From NCBI GenBank assembly GCA_036852015.1, contig JAANDG010000129.1, positions 62,001-126,000 on the forward strand: a DNA stretch of 64,000 nt. The letters run 5' to 3'. Each line of letters opens with the position of its first letter. The stretch's first letter is position 1. Made by a program: the position numbers and the translations under genes. The stretch is from Pelodera strongyloides. Taxonomy: Eukaryota; Nematoda; Chromadorea; Rhabditida; Rhabditidae. Under the pieces are notes generated by a model. The model ran no database searches. It was given only the letters and a program-made list of their open reading frames with translations, and was not told the DNA's origin. Shown piece after piece: positions 27,601-41,100 of the stretch.

Positions 27601-30241
27601 TGACCGTTGAATGCTTGGACGGTTCTGACACCCAAAACGACCTCTTCTGCAATAGCCCCAGCTTTTCCGACTTTCTTCAACTCCTCCGCGGTTTCTTCAG
27701 CCAATTTCTTAAAATAGACTGTTCTCTTTATGTTTTACCCTAGAATGTGTAAATTAAACATTTTGAGGCACCTTCATAATGTTAGTTCAGTCATGGTTCG
27801 AAGAGTTCCGGTAGTAAACACCCATCGCCTTTCTCAACTGGTGAAAAATATTTAGCATAAGCCTTTCGGTTTGAACTACAAAATACGATAGCACCTTCGA
27901 AACAGGCATCATCATGAATGGGCACACACTACCTGATAATATCAAAATCAACGTAATTCCCAGTATTTTTTTGGTTTATATAGTGTATTTGTATGTGGAC
28001 AGGAAAAATGAAGAAAATATCAACAATTTTTTGCTATTCACGTGCGTTAAGCATATATAATCGTTGAACTACAAATTACATTAGTTACACGTCGCAGAAA
28101 AAAACTCAGCATCTTTTAACATATTTCTCTTTTGAGTTTGTAAAAACGCTAATTTATCGTCCAAACAATTTGCGCCAAAGTAGTGTCCCTTTTCCAAATC
28201 AAAAATAGAGAACAATTCACTTACCCGTGCCATCAAACTCATGCAAATGCAAGTAAGCGGCGCAACCGATGTCATAAATAGAGCCAATCTCCAATCGTGT
28301 ATATAAGCAATAATAAGTCCACCTAAATAAACAAATAAGAATCTTTTTTCATGATGTACGACCATTTAATCTGATCTTACAACGAATATCAATGACCAGC
28401 GTGCATTTACATCTATACACGCTATAGTTCGTGGTTTCGAAAAGTTGAAAGGTTTGTACCGATAAACATAGCGAATCCTCTAACGAGAAGTCCAAGCTTA
28501 TCTCCAATTCCCTCACGAATGCGCTCGATGTTGCTGAATTGATATGTTTATGGAAGAACAGTTAAACGCGGAACATTCATTTGTGACTTACGGAACAGTG
28601 TGGACCGTTACAAAGCCAGTTTTCTAAATCTCATGGAAACTAAAACATATCCAACTGACTCGTTTAGTTGCGTGACCAGTACTCCACTGTGGTTCTTGTC
28701 AAACCATTCCGCGTTCTGTCTAAGTATTGATTTCATATATTGGTGCCGCATCTGTGCAATCATTCGGCAACAAACCATTTGGAAGCACATCAACTAAAAT
28801 ACATACGCAATTTACTGTGCACACGGAGTTGTTCTTTCAAGCTGCGTTTATTCAAGCTTCCAAGCTGTTTTTTTTGTCCCATTGTCAGTATGTGATTCCA
28901 TGTCACGATGCCTACTATATCGTACTTATAAATATCAAGGCACGAATTTACTCAACGCGGCGTATTGTAAATGTTTTTTTCTATTAATAAATTGTCTATA
29001 TAATTTTTTTCACATTAGTTTAGTGTGCAATTTCGGAAATGATCCCGTACCTGAATAAAGTTAATTGCTGCGATCGCAATGCCCATTCCAAAGTAAACGT
29101 ATACGTAAACATATGCAGCTTCACGAAACTCTGTTGTGTTCACTGGATTTGACACTATCAAGTTGAACACATTACCAGACAGAAGGGCGAGAAGTGGCTG
29201 AAGTGAAAAAAATTAACGAATATTTTCTAAAACGAAAGAGTACCATTAGGAAGAAACAAAGAATTTTTGCTTAACCAATTCACTGGACGCAACCGCCGCC
29301 AAAGGTGTGCTCTTTTGGTAAAAGTCCTTGTATACGACGGGGGTCGAAACGGGGTCCCATATTCATATATGGGCCATACTTTTCTCTTGACTTTCATTTC
29401 ATATATATTTTTGTATAGTTCTTTCCTTTATTTCAAGTGATTTCACAATTAACTACAAGTGGAAACTACAAATTCAGAGGGGGATGATTGTCGACTTACT
29501 TGTGCCAGACCGCTGACAACTGAACATGTCAGTCCAATCCAGAATAAAAAAAAGTCGAATCTGGTAGCGAAACGGAACTAAACAAATATATAACATTTAA
29601 AAGATCGGGCAACGATATATATATGTAAACGAGAGAAATGCACATCACATAGGGATGAAAGTGAGAATGGTATAGGGATGAAATCACATACCAATCCTTT
29701 TAAAGTAACAGGCTGTGCGGCGAGCTTTTGTTTCGCGAGGTCACTCCTAAAAATTGAATTTATGAAGATGCTCGTTTCTCTGCTGTAGTGTTTAGTGGTT
29801 CTAAGCCTTCTCCTTGGAGTTGTGTTAGTTAATGGTATAAAACGCTTAAATAACCATCTACCTGCAAAATAGGTAGTTGATAAACTTTTCGCATCGAGTA
29901 TTTTCCGTAAGCACTTCGTCTTCGTCGGGCTCTACTGTGGTTCCCGCATTATTTAAAGTCTGCAAAATGGGAACATCAATCAAAGAAAAAATAATAAAAA
30001 ATCGTTCGGAGCGCATTTGTTTTAGCAAGAATGTCCTGATGGTCGAGTTTCCTGTCTCAATTTAATGTCTGAACACTAGTTAGTCTCACATATTGAAACA
30101 TTGTCTTACTTCATCATCAGTCGTGTCTTTGCTACTCTTTTCATCTTTCATGGTTACTGTTTTGCTTTCGATCTTCACCACGCTATCATTAGCAGATTCT
30201 TCATATGGATCCAAATCATTTGCTGATTGTTTTGGCGTCAT
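18659..30241 (-). CDS. pgp: P-glycoprotein, full ABCB-type efflux transporter
   Basis: ATP-driven export of lipophilic compounds at the plasma membrane. Thirty-eight exons from 5': 30241-30110, 29959-29862, 29746-29692, 29577-29500, 29197-29051, 28793-28660, ~28534-28461, 28322-28225, 27707-27583, 27444-27279, 27175-27053, 26917-26807, 26739-26678, 26600-26537, 26419-26345, 26236-26108, 24098-23943, 23839-23722, 23642-23537, 23078-22989, 22835-22710, 22682-22610, 22540-22376, 21872-21780, 21711-21634, 21402-21229, 21142-21032, 20953-20824, 20747-20636, 20554-20482, 20328-20248, 20139-20040, 19916-19822, 19717-19617, 19478-19376, 19240-19094, 19000-18923, 18781-18659; 1367 aa. TMD1-NBD1-linker-TMD2-NBD2. 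Walker A GHSGCGKST (466-474) and GPSGSGKST (about 1160-1168); LSGGQ at 570 and 1265; both Walker B ([12 protein letters not shown]) and H-loops intact. The linker exons (20-22) are the least certain. Which pgp paralogue this is cannot be told. Confidence 0.96.
22178..22264. repeat. Short hairpin in P-glycoprotein intron 23
   Basis: ACTTTCACTATTATCTATTC followed by CAGCAATTAATCTTC (22178-22212) is matched by its inverted copy at about 22229-22264 with a short loop: an 87-bp stem-loop, possibly a very small MITE. Confidence 0.75.
24475..24666 (+). repeat. Direct repeat pair of about 32 bp
   Basis: ACCAACAACATACGGATGCC at about 24476 is repeated as ACCAACAGCTTGCGGATGCC at about 24636, each followed by TAATTACACA. 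The repeats are separated by about 130 bp within P-glycoprotein intron 16, just left of the foldback element at 24713. Confidence 0.7.
24713..25110. mobile_element. TTAA foldback element in P-glycoprotein intron 16
   Basis: TTAAAGGAACGCGGTCA at the left and TTAAAGGGACGCGGTCA (reverse complement) at the right, then both arms read GTTTTG.CCCTTATGTATACTT and later AGTGTTGGAAAA. It is 398 bp and non-coding. It lies upstream of the nested homeobox gene, about 100 bp before its start, so it may sit in that gene's promoter. A truncated relative is at 8481-8590. Confidence 0.92.
25208..26030 (+). CDS. ceh-28: NK-2-class homeodomain transcription factor, nested in P-glycoprotein intron 16
   Basis: Four exons: 25208-25384, 25501-25596, 25731-25799, 25902-26030 (TAA); 156 aa, all in phase. 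The homeodomain spans about residues 48-107: [12 protein letters not shown], then [15 protein letters not shown], and [13 protein letters not shown]. Numbered by the usual scheme it has F8, L16, F20, W48, F49, N51 and Tyr at 54, the hallmark of NK-2 proteins. Residues 9-18 ([10 protein letters not shown]) resemble a TN motif, the N-terminal repressor motif of NK genes. I chose ATG 25208 because the longer frame uses only TTG at 25175. The gene is antisense to and wholly inside an intron of the transporter. C. elegans ceh-28 is the X-linked NK-2 gene; that name is tentative. It should act as a nuclear regulator in a restricted cell set. Confidence 0.92.
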
Positions 30242-32152
30242 ACAATAGTAACAACTATAAATAATATGTTGATAAAAATATATGTTTTTTATAATATACA
30301 ATGTCATAATGAAACATTGGTGGGTGCACAGTGGGTGGTATGTGATCAAAAAGTAACAATGAGCAAAACGGCCAAATTATATTCAAAACAAAGAAAAGTT
30401 CGATAGAGCCGTTTCTCAATGTACCGAAATGTCATGAACCATCGGTTCATACGTTTATATACTCTAGAAAATCGTGCATAAATTTGTGCAAGTTCCCTAA
30501 GCCACGTTGGATCATACTGTGCTTTGTGATGATCGGAATGGAATCACAAAAAAAGGCACCAGAAAACATAATATAATCTTTTTTTATTTAAAAGAAGACT
30601 TCTGTTTTACAATACATGGTCGACATACTACAAAAATCACACGAGACAGACTACGCCAACTTGCGTAGTGGTGACAGTTAATACTTAGATAGTCCTTACT
30701 ATTATTCAGCGTTTCCTGTATGTTTGTTAGGGTAGTGCTTTAAGTATGTAGTAATGTCCCCTGTTGTTTATAATTTAGATGTTGCCACAGGCTTTAGCAT
30801 GTGTATTTTCTAATTGTGCGATGGGAAGATAAAGAGTATAATTTGTGTTTTGGAATATCAAATTGCCGTATATTCGTTCACTTCCTAAACCATGGATACT
30901 TTATGTTTATTAACGGTACTTCTAATTAAGTTAACCACGTTCTTATCGCCGAAAATTTGGATGGAAAGAGAAAAAATGTCAAGCGGGGTGAGGCACACAC
31001 TACGGTAGGGTATCTTCATATAAACAGACATGCTAACTGAACGAAAAAAAAACTTGTCAGACAATTTCTAGTTGTCTTATTCGAATTGACCCTTTTACTG
31101 TCAAGCGTCAAGATCAATGAAACTGTTCCATTTTGGCAAAACATGATCACATGCTTTTGAATACCAAGACGTTTTAGACTATTTGTGTTTGATTTGAGGG
31201 CACATTGAATAGAATCCATGGAAATGATGGGCATTGTGGGCGGGCATTAAAAAAAATGTTCAAACCGATCCCGTAACTGATTCCGTATTAATTTCTCAAA
31301 ACGTAGCCTTGATGCTGAAAAAAATGTTATTTCTAAAGCTAAACTCCTAAACTCGTTGATCCTGATTACTCGCCATTGTTTAAATTAGTGTTGTTATTGT
31401 AATGCTCTCTCACCAACTTGGTACCAGCACAGAAAAACAACACCACAAAATTGCACAGCGCTTTTATTCCACTACCAATGATGAATAGTTTAGCCGACAA
31501 GTAGATGAAGCCAAAATAAATACATAAAGAAGGAGTGAGTATTCGGTTCACAAATAATTGCCAATAGAATGAAGATTGGAAAGACATTCGGCATGTTAAC
31601 AAATAAAGAAACACAATATTGAAGAGAAAACTACTTGTATGTTAATCAGAAATGAGAAATCAACAAGTCTGAATTTCTAGCATACGGTAAACACAAAAGC
31701 GCAACGAGGACGAAAAAAAAATAACAAAACACAAATTGAGACCAAAGAAAGCAACGGGAGATGAAAGGAGCTGTGGAGATCGTAAATATTCTACCGGAAC
31801 AATGTGGAAGATCTGACAACATAATAAGGTAAACAAGCATAAAAAACAGTTGAAAATAACTAAGAAATCTTCTAAAGCAAGCCAAGCAACACCAAAATAC
31901 ATGCTGTTAAACTAACTAGTACATAACGATTTCATCGGTTTAGTTTCAAAATTATTCTAACCACTACAAAAAAAACGTGCTAACAAACATAATGAAATTA
32001 ATGTGCTAATAAATGTGCTAGTGAGAAAAGTTTTTTACGTAAAAATGTACGCAAATGGGCAGTTGGGCGCAACAATACACATGGGATTGATGGCACTATG
32101 AAGAGGGTAGTTAGTAGTTCTGATGCGACACCGTGGACAACAATCCTCAGAA
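30242..32152. other. Intergenic, Twinkle 3' end to P-glycoprotein start
   Basis: About 1.9 kb of AT-rich DNA holding the P-glycoprotein promoter and the Twinkle 3' flank. I find no exon, tRNA or clear repeat; the ORFs here lack motifs and splice context. Confidence 0.6.
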
Positions 32153-35100
32153 TTATCTCATCGTGTGGTCGATTAGAGTATGCGAATAGGTGGACGGCTG
32201 GAAGACCATCTCAATGATATCACCTTCAGCCTTTCGAGCTCCATAACGGTTTTTGAGGATCTGAAATAAGAATTATCATGTCAACATTGGTGGTCTTACT
32301 CTGAGGCAGGTGCCTTAAAACATTACATAATCACTTACGTAGAGGTACTTTCTGAATCCTCCCTTCTTCGTTTCATCACGCCGTCTTTGGATGGCAAGCA
32401 CGTTATCAGCTTCCTGGGTGACACGGGCCGATCCGCCAAAGTGCTGGATGTCCAGATCAGTGTCACCCTAAAAATGGAATATACGTAAATTACACACTTT
32501 TGGCTAACACTTTTGGCTGGTTGGCTAACGCCCAACCAGTAATTGAAAGTTGTTATGTGTCAAATGACGATCACATATCAGAATTTCCGCTTCAAGTTAC
32601 ACTTGAGGAATTATAGTTGGTGAGGTGGCTTTAGAAAACCACAGGAGATACAAAAAGGTCTCACATCAGTCTTCCGTGGATGAACGACCATGGTCACGTG
32701 GACACCATAGTCAGTTGCGATGCGACGAATCAGGCTCACGAAGCGATCCTAAAAACCATTTGTTCAGAATAAAGCCGAATAATCTGCGATCACTTACTGA
32801 CTGCTATTCTTAACTAAGATCTCTCTTTCAAAATCGCTCACCTGCATATTGAACCTGTCGAATGACGATGACTTCTCGTCATGCATTGTGGCCAAACCAA
32901 TGAGGAATTGCAGATTATCAATGACAACGTGCTGGGTGCCCGAGTTGACAATCTCGTTCTTGATTGCCTGAAAGCACAAGTCATACACATAATGAAAAGC
33001 ATGACATGATGGTACTCTTGTATCTGTACAATACTCCTTTTCACTTCAATGTAAGGAAGACGTCTTACTGTAGCAATCTGATTGATCGTTTTATCCCTGA
33101 ACTCCTCGCTCTTCATAATTGTCATGGCGGCCTTGTTACGCTCAAACCGATCCAACCAGGCTTCAACAGAAGGATGGTGCTCGGCGCGATGAAGTGGAAT
33201 CCTGAAAGAAATCAAATCATGATCAGTTTGCCATGCTTAAATAGCAAAGGTTCTACAACACCACTAGTAGAGCGTTCAAAAAGTGGACACAAAAAGCGAA
33301 TGGCGAAAGACTCAAGTATTTGCAAAACAAAACAATAGCACTATTAACAGTCGCATATGTAGGTGTCGGAAAGTGTGCAACAGTTAGGTATGGTGGGAGA
33401 ATATTTGTCAAACGTGAAGTCCACACAGTTCAACCAAAAACACGACAGATCCTAAGGACAACTCCCACCAAACTAACTATGCAAAATGTATAGACAAGAA
33501 AGACGATAGAAATTCTGATAGTTATTGCAAAGAAATGCAGGATGTCGGTTGGCAGGAGCCGTCCATTTAACCACTTTCTACTAATCCATATTCTTACTTG
33601 ACGCCATTATAGTAGGTGCGAGATCTCGCCAACGAACGAAGATGCGAAGGTCTGATGGATTGTTAACAATTGCTATCAGGAATATAAGATTGGTATCCCA
33701 ATGCAAAATTGTTAAATTGGTCAGTCAGATGTTGAATTCTTGGAACTCACTCAGTAATTCCAGATATCTGAATATCTATAAACACCCACCCTGCATACTG
33801 TACCAACATCCACTTCAAGATCTTTTCCTCCGGCATTTCAAATGAGCAAAAGAGGGTACGAACCTGAAACAGTAAATTTTCATTGAATATACGTACGGCA
33901 AAGCGCTCTCTCTCTATGAAGCAGGGTCCAAAAACATTGTTCCTTACGTTGAACAATTACATACAACAAAATTTTCGTAAGTCAAGTAACAAACGTAAGT
34001 ATAATGACTAACCCCTTGGGTGAGCAGATCGAGAGAATATTCGCAAAGGAACGTGGTCTTTCCATAGCCAGTTCCACCAGTCAGAACAGTCAGTTCAGAA
34101 GGTCGGAATCCAGTGAGATAGCGATTCAACACATCAAACCTCTTCCACTAAATTAAACTTTCATTTCATAACACTAAACATTTGCCGTATAGAAATGTTT
34201 AGCATACAACAACGGAAGAACGATGACAGCTTTCATAAGAATAACGAATACCACAATACCTGGCACATTCCGACGGATCTCGTCTTGCTGTTGATCAATT
34301 CATTGCGAACTTCTTGTCTGATATCGATCAGAGACCGGAAGCCATGTTCACGAAGTCTGCATGCCTGTTCCCTTATGATATGATTGATCTCCTTCTTCTG
34401 ATCATTGCGAAGCAGCTCAATTGGACGGTCGGGTGATCTGAAAACGTCAAAAATTGTCAATTATAAGTGTAGTTTAACCTACTTCAAGTCAACGTTAAAT
34501 TAACAGCCAAGAAACGAACTTTAACGAACAATCATAGAAACTTCAAAATGCTTACTTGATCAATAAGCATCGAGACGGGTTCAGAACGTGGGCAAAGTCC
34601 TTCGCGTAATCCATATGTCGGTGCGGATACCACAGATAGATCACATCAAAGTCTTCCAAGTATGGCACCAACTGAAAACAGACAAAACAAAACTGAAGAC
34701 AAATCAGTAATATATCCTGAACAGTTCCCCTAGTTGAGCCTTATAATTCGTTGTTTACATACGGTCAAAGGGCAGCTATCATAGTGAAACCTGTCGCTAG
34801 TCTGGTAGAGTGAGCTGGTAAGTCTTTTTGTATGCTAGAGGTAACTGACTAAGGTAAGGTATCCGCAAGCTATGATGTGACATGTGACATCAATCAGCCA
34901 ATAAATCCAATCCAAATTACCGTCATGTCCAATTTCTCTCCCTGCGGAAGGGCAAAGGTCAGCATTCCACCAGTCGCCTCATATACAGCCAGTGCATCTC
35001 TCTCATTTGTAGTCAGGATCACCCGGCGGTCGCTAGCAGTAGTCATATGGTAGCCAAAGATACCAGTGAAGCGCTTTCTAAGCACAGAATGATGAGAGGT

Positions 35101-38100
35101 AAAGTTCATGAAATCGCTAGTAGAATTAAAGCGAAATGCCAGCTCATTTGGAAAATTTGCATATGATAAGCAAATCCTATGTATCCTACGCTAATTTTGC
35201 GAGATCGTCCACGACTATCGCGCAAAATTAGCATAGGATACATAGGATTTGCTTATCATATGCAAATTTTCCAAAGGAGCTGGCATTTCGCTTTAAGTAC
35301 GCAACATTATGACAAATCATAATTGAATAGCTTACCCTCCATCATCCTCGGGGTAATTCTCCTTCTCCAGTTTATCCCCAATGCGACGAATCATCTTCAG
35401 CCCAGCAGGGGCACGCATTCGAGAACTCGGACCACGGTATCTAAAACAGAATATTGAGGACTAGTCGTCGAAATGACATTGGTTAAAAACAACATACTCT
35501 GTTCCTGCTTGTTTCACATATCGGACCAAACAAAGTTTAAAGTTTAAATCACCTTGGATAGAGAATGGCCATCTGCTCATAGCTGTCAGTGTGACCACGG
35601 ACATTGAAGCGAGATAGGGTGTCGAGCTTGATTCTCTAAAATAGGAAACACAATAAAGAGTGTCTTCGTTTCTATCACAACACAACTTTGTATGTATACC
35701 GATCATTTGTAATCACTAGTACGTGGCTAACTGCATCACAATTTGTTGCATTGCATATTTTACCAAGTTACAATGCCATACTTCACTAAGTCACTGCACA
35801 TTAACTCACGTCAATTCCGAGCATGGTTCTAAGTTGGAGCATGTCTGTTTGTTCCAGTGGACTCATTTCGTGCACATCGATACTTTCTGTCCAAAACTGA
35901 CGGATCAGTGGATCTGCGGGTGCTGACTGAAACCAAATTTAGTTATTTGAATCCAAGGCCGAAGGGAAAAAACTGGAAAGGTGATAAGTAGCAAGTGAAT
36001 ACTATGTGATAAGTAAAGGCATGCTATTCGCTCTTGTTACAAGCTCCCTAACAACACAGGAGAAACCCGAATCACATCGCGACACCCTTACCGTATTGTT
36101 TGTCATGGGTGGTGCCTTTCCTGGTAACTCCTCACCACGCGGAGAGATGGAATCAGCGCTAAATGAGTAAATCAATAAGCACATATATGAATGGCAAAAA
36201 CAACACAAAATTCAGTTAAAACCGAAACCGACCAAATTACCGGTGAATTACGACCTTTATTAACTAAGGAAGTATTCATACGGAAAATTACAGATTATTT
36301 TAAAGCTGACACAAATTTGTTCCAATGTCATATTTCGCTTGAATAGGAATGTAATAGTGTGATAGTGGGGCGGAAGGAAGTAGTGGAAAGAGTCATGAGA
36401 TTATATATCCGCATACGAACAAGGCATACACATTATTTATATGCGGGAGAACTACCACTTACGAGATGATTGTTGTGGAGTGAAAACACGATACAAGAAT
36501 GCAGAATGGTTGGGTGCAATAGAAAAAAGGTATGCGTCGCATGTTTTTTTTTAACTCACAGATCAGGTGATGTGGCCTCACGATCGTTCTTTGTGCTTTG
36601 AAAGGCACGGATGGGAAGGTCATCCTCAGTATCTTCATCAGGATAGTATCTCGGGCGATATTGCAGCTGATCGTCTTCCGATGGTAGAATCAAGAAATCG
36701 TCCATATCAAACCACTTGACGTTTCTTTGAGACTCGGACTTCCTCACGGGAAGTAACTCAGTGGGACTTCCTTCGGATTCTTCTTCAGAGTGATAATCTC
36801 TTCTGGTACGGCTGACAGGGGACGGGGTTCTGGTCCGAGACCGCACAGGGTACGATCGACGGCTCATCTGAGAACTGTGCCCTGGAGTCCATAATTCCCG
36901 CCCTCTTTCAGTTCTCGAGCTGTCAGCGGTTACGGCACCTTTACGACAATACACGCATCTTTCACACCCCGCACAACAAAACGTATCATCATCATTTTCG
37001 GGATAACGACCGATTTGGTGTGCAGAATGGCCCGCAAAGTGCCGCTCAGAGGACATCAAAGTTTCAGCCCGAGTAGGTGTGACGGTTCAACTGTCAGTCG
37101 AAAAAGGGCTCGAGCAATAACCGAGGCTCATGAGGGCATTAAAATCGTAAGCCGAAGTACTAAATATTGGGGCAGAGTTCGTTTGTCAGGCGTGTGTTGT
37201 GGCGGACATGCTGAAGGGGGGCCCCCCTGGATGCAATGGGTTTGGGCGATGGGCCTCCCACCTAGTAGGTCCCCTGCTGCGAAGAAGAATAGCAACTAAC
37301 AAACTTTCGCTTCCGTCAAGAAAACAACTGAGATCTCGAACTCAACTTATTATCATATATAATGAAGCTGGTGATTAGTTTCTGAATTAGAGCATGATTA
37401 ACTAAAAACGCCCGAATAAAAGAGCCTCCGCCCCTTGGCGTCAACATTCAACACACGACAGTTTCTCAACGACAGCACCATTTTCGTAAAACTTGTATTC
37501 CTTAGGTACCGATATTTCCCAATGATGCCCAATCCTCCTCAGAAACTACGACACAGTACAAGGAGACCTTGAAACGGAGGTTTCTATTCCACTAATGCTA
37601 TTCTTTAGAATTTTTCGACGTCTGTAAGCTAACATAAAGTATTTAAGCTGTTCGTAAAGTGCGAATTCGTTTGTGATTTGATCAAGATGGAACACATTAT
37701 TTCCATTTGCTTCAGTGCACAATCGGTAGCAAATATATGAGTTTTTGTTGGATATGTAGGTGGGGTGTAGGGCTATGGGACGTTTGGGGTCGCAGGAAGT
37801 TCGCCTCGACGATCAAGCACTGGGTACTGCTATAGAAATAATACTGCGGACTTTGGCGAAAAGCGAGGCGATCTGAGCCGTATGAGAAATTGATACACAT
37901 TAATAAAATTCCAGCAAGGAAAGTGCTACAATGTGAACTAAAACGGCTGAAGTACGTAATGCTGACGGCGGACACACGTGTCACGTCAAAACAGATAAAC
38001 CGTGGATGAACCAGTATGGAAGTAAGCATCACATACTAGAGAAGCAGTAACGACTGCGTTGTGGAGTGTAAGTTGAAAAAGAAATCGGGTATTATGTTCC

Positions 38101-41100
38101 AAAAAAGCCCTCCTTACAATTAGAAGTGGCTCAGGTTCACAATAGACCGGACAAACGCTAACCATAAGGTGAAAAGCTATCGAGGCAATTGTGCATAACA
38201 GCTGGCTCTTAACACCGCCCAAGAAGGAATACACCACAAAAAAACGACCTACACAATGCCTATTGTTAGCTAGCACAATTATAGAAGAAACAGCATTCAC
38301 AACGCAAAACAGGAAAGAGGAAGTTGTTACACAGGAATAAAAGCGGCAGCTCAAAGCAAAGTTGTTATTGGAATACGTTTTGGCGCCATTTATCAAAAAG
38401 ATCATTGAAAAAACTCGTTAGATGTTACTGCTAAAACAGAGAAGGTTGTAATTGCAAACTAGAGGGTAGTTCGCACCAATGAATTTTAGCAACCAACGAC
38501 TAGTCAACAAAAGTATTTAGTATATTCACCGCTGAAAGTGAATCAGAGAATGGTTTGGAAAATGGTATTTCTGATTTTGTCAACTGGACAATAGGCTGTC
38601 GCAAAATCAGATCAAGGCCAGACGTAGTCGAAAGGAAGTACTTTTCTGGATGAGCGATCCTGGGTATTAGGGATTGAGAGACTAGTGGAACTACATTGTA
38701 AGCGCGGAAGAAACGAATCGGTAGAAATTCACGAAATGAAGTTACACAAGAGGAAATGTCAAGACGTCAGATACCGTTTAAGCCCGCCATGGTCAACCAT
38801 GATAGGTAGAATAAGCCATAACAATAATCAGACCGATAAATGAGGGGATACAACTCACTCGTCCCTTAGTCTCCTCAGAACATCCAGTCTCTCTTGTTTC
38901 CTTCTTGTTTCCTCTCGTCTGTTGTCTTCCATCAAGTTCAAATACGAGACCTTGTCGTACAAATCGTTATCAAGCTAAAAGACATTCAATATAGGTTTAC
39001 ACTGTTCATACACGCAAGTCAATGCTCCCCAAGTTCAACGACTTTTTAGTGATTGATCAAGATTTTACCTCGTCCGGACTCTCCATCTTGATGGTTTCCT
39101 CAACAGTTTTTATGTCCTTCCGAGACACAGTGTCCTCACAACAGTTCTCCTCGCGGTTCAAGAGAATGCGCTTCTGAAAAAAAAAACAATAGATTGGGTG
39201 ATTAATATCACAATTTTAAATAAGTAGCAGAACGAATACACAAGAACCTGGTTATAAAACTTTTTCTCACAAATTTGGGACACATTATAAATTATTACAC
39301 CGTATATTTTCGCCTTTTCTACCTTTTACAGTAAGTTCAAAAAGAATACAAGTAAGCTCTCGGGTATAAGAACGTAGCTCCTTGATATACCAAACAAAAA
39401 GACTAGACTAGAGAGGCGGTAAAGAACTACGATCCATTTGTCTTATTAGGAAATGCAAGAAAACACAAAGTAGGTGGCAAACGAATAAGGAGTATTGAAA
39501 ACGTCGCAGATTTTTAAGGTTGAAATGGAGCTTGATGGTGTTGAAAGGAAGACTTCTTTACTGACTTTAATACGACCAATCGTACAGAGTTAATACGACC
39601 AATCGTACAGAGTAAAAAAACAATAAGTAGCATTAAGTGTGTCTAAGGTAGGCGGAGAGGTGAAGCAAAAGGCCCATCTAGGCATGCCTCTGTCCAAATT
39701 GCGCCCCCATTACCTCTAAGATGGGTGACGATCGGTATGGAACAACAACTACCCCCAATTTCACTATATTTCCACATATGATGAGTACTCCGGAGAGCGG
39801 CCGAGGAAGTAGTTAGGACGTGAAGGACAGGCACTCTTCGTAAGCATTCACCTACCACCATACTATAGTGGACAATGGACACTCCTTGTAAATAGCACAT
39901 TACCTTAACTGCTAACAAAGGCCCTAGCACTAATAACTGATATCCTGTATTTACCAAAGACGTACCAAGATGAGTAAACGGCCGGCACTACAGTGACTAC
40001 GAGAATTTGCACCGCGACGAAATACAACGACGGGAAAGTTATGTATGAGAACGCCGCCACTGCCAGTGACTTGAACCGGAAGGGTCAGTCGAGGAACGAA
40101 TAAGAATGTGAGAAGGGACAACTACTCTGTTCCTTTCGGGCATGTCCTTCATATACCGACGCAGTAAAAAGTCGATTTAAGGCTAACATCCGGATAGCCA
40201 CCAAAAAAGGAGGCAGAGTGACAACAGACAGAGAGTCTCACAAGAATTGCCGGCCGGGAATGAACGTCGACTATAGACTGAGCAACCATGCAGAACTTAT
40301 GGAAAGGAGTCAACAAATAGAATCCAGCCAAGGATTACATAACTTTCTACTACTGCCGGCACACCATGCCATGATCGGGGAGCACAACACAAAAAGTGCA
40401 AATACAATTCTAGCAACAAAGTTAATAAATAGAAACACACAGTACTGAGCAGTTGTGTCCATGCATGGACAGTTGTGTCCAAATGTCGAACATAACCAAT
40501 ATACAAAGAACAAAGAACAGTCGGAGATACAAAAAATGACAACGAAGAAAACCACTGAACGTTAAGTAAAAGTTACCTTGTATTTAAGGAAGCTGTCAGT
40601 ATCATGGCAGGAAATGCATGTCATCGTTCCATCGACGGAAGAGATATATGTACTCTTCGGGCCACCACATATCTCGCAGTCAACGCACACGTGAGAAGTG
40701 AACTTCTAAATTAGAAAAAGTGAAAGAATTAAATGTAACATTCCTTCCCTTTCCAATGCTTGATCAACTTCACCAAAAATAATCCGGCAATGATCGAAAA
40801 TCTCTAAACAAAAAATGACTTAATATCGTCCATTTTTAGCAGTGTGACACGATAAACGGCGCTCGGTTGTTCACGAACAATCGAACAAAAACAGAAACAG
40901 AAAAAAGGGCAAGAAAGATAGAAAATCAACTAAAAGGTTATGTCTAGGACAACACTTGCACAACCTATCAGCTTGTAAATGAGCACATATAATGTATGAT
41001 GCATGCGCGTAGATACTGTTTGGATGTGAAAAACACTACTGCTTCCCGATTACCTTGAAATCTTCAGTTTTTCGGAGAATCTTTGATTCGTCCACAATAT

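Noticed and set aside
27841..27960. Extra exon between P-glycoprotein exons 8 and 9
   Set aside because: Exon 8 (phase 0) joins exon 9 directly and gives the expected protein; no in-phase exon is needed.
28461..28534. Possible one-base frameshift in P-glycoprotein exon 7
   Set aside because: The conserved [12 protein letters not shown] reading and both splice phases need a 74-bp exon; my by-eye coordinate gives 73-74, so I treat it as a counting error, not a lesion.
36560..37059. A separate RS-protein gene
   Set aside because: The exon joins both upstream and downstream Twinkle exons in phase (2 and 2). A separate gene remains possible but is less simple.
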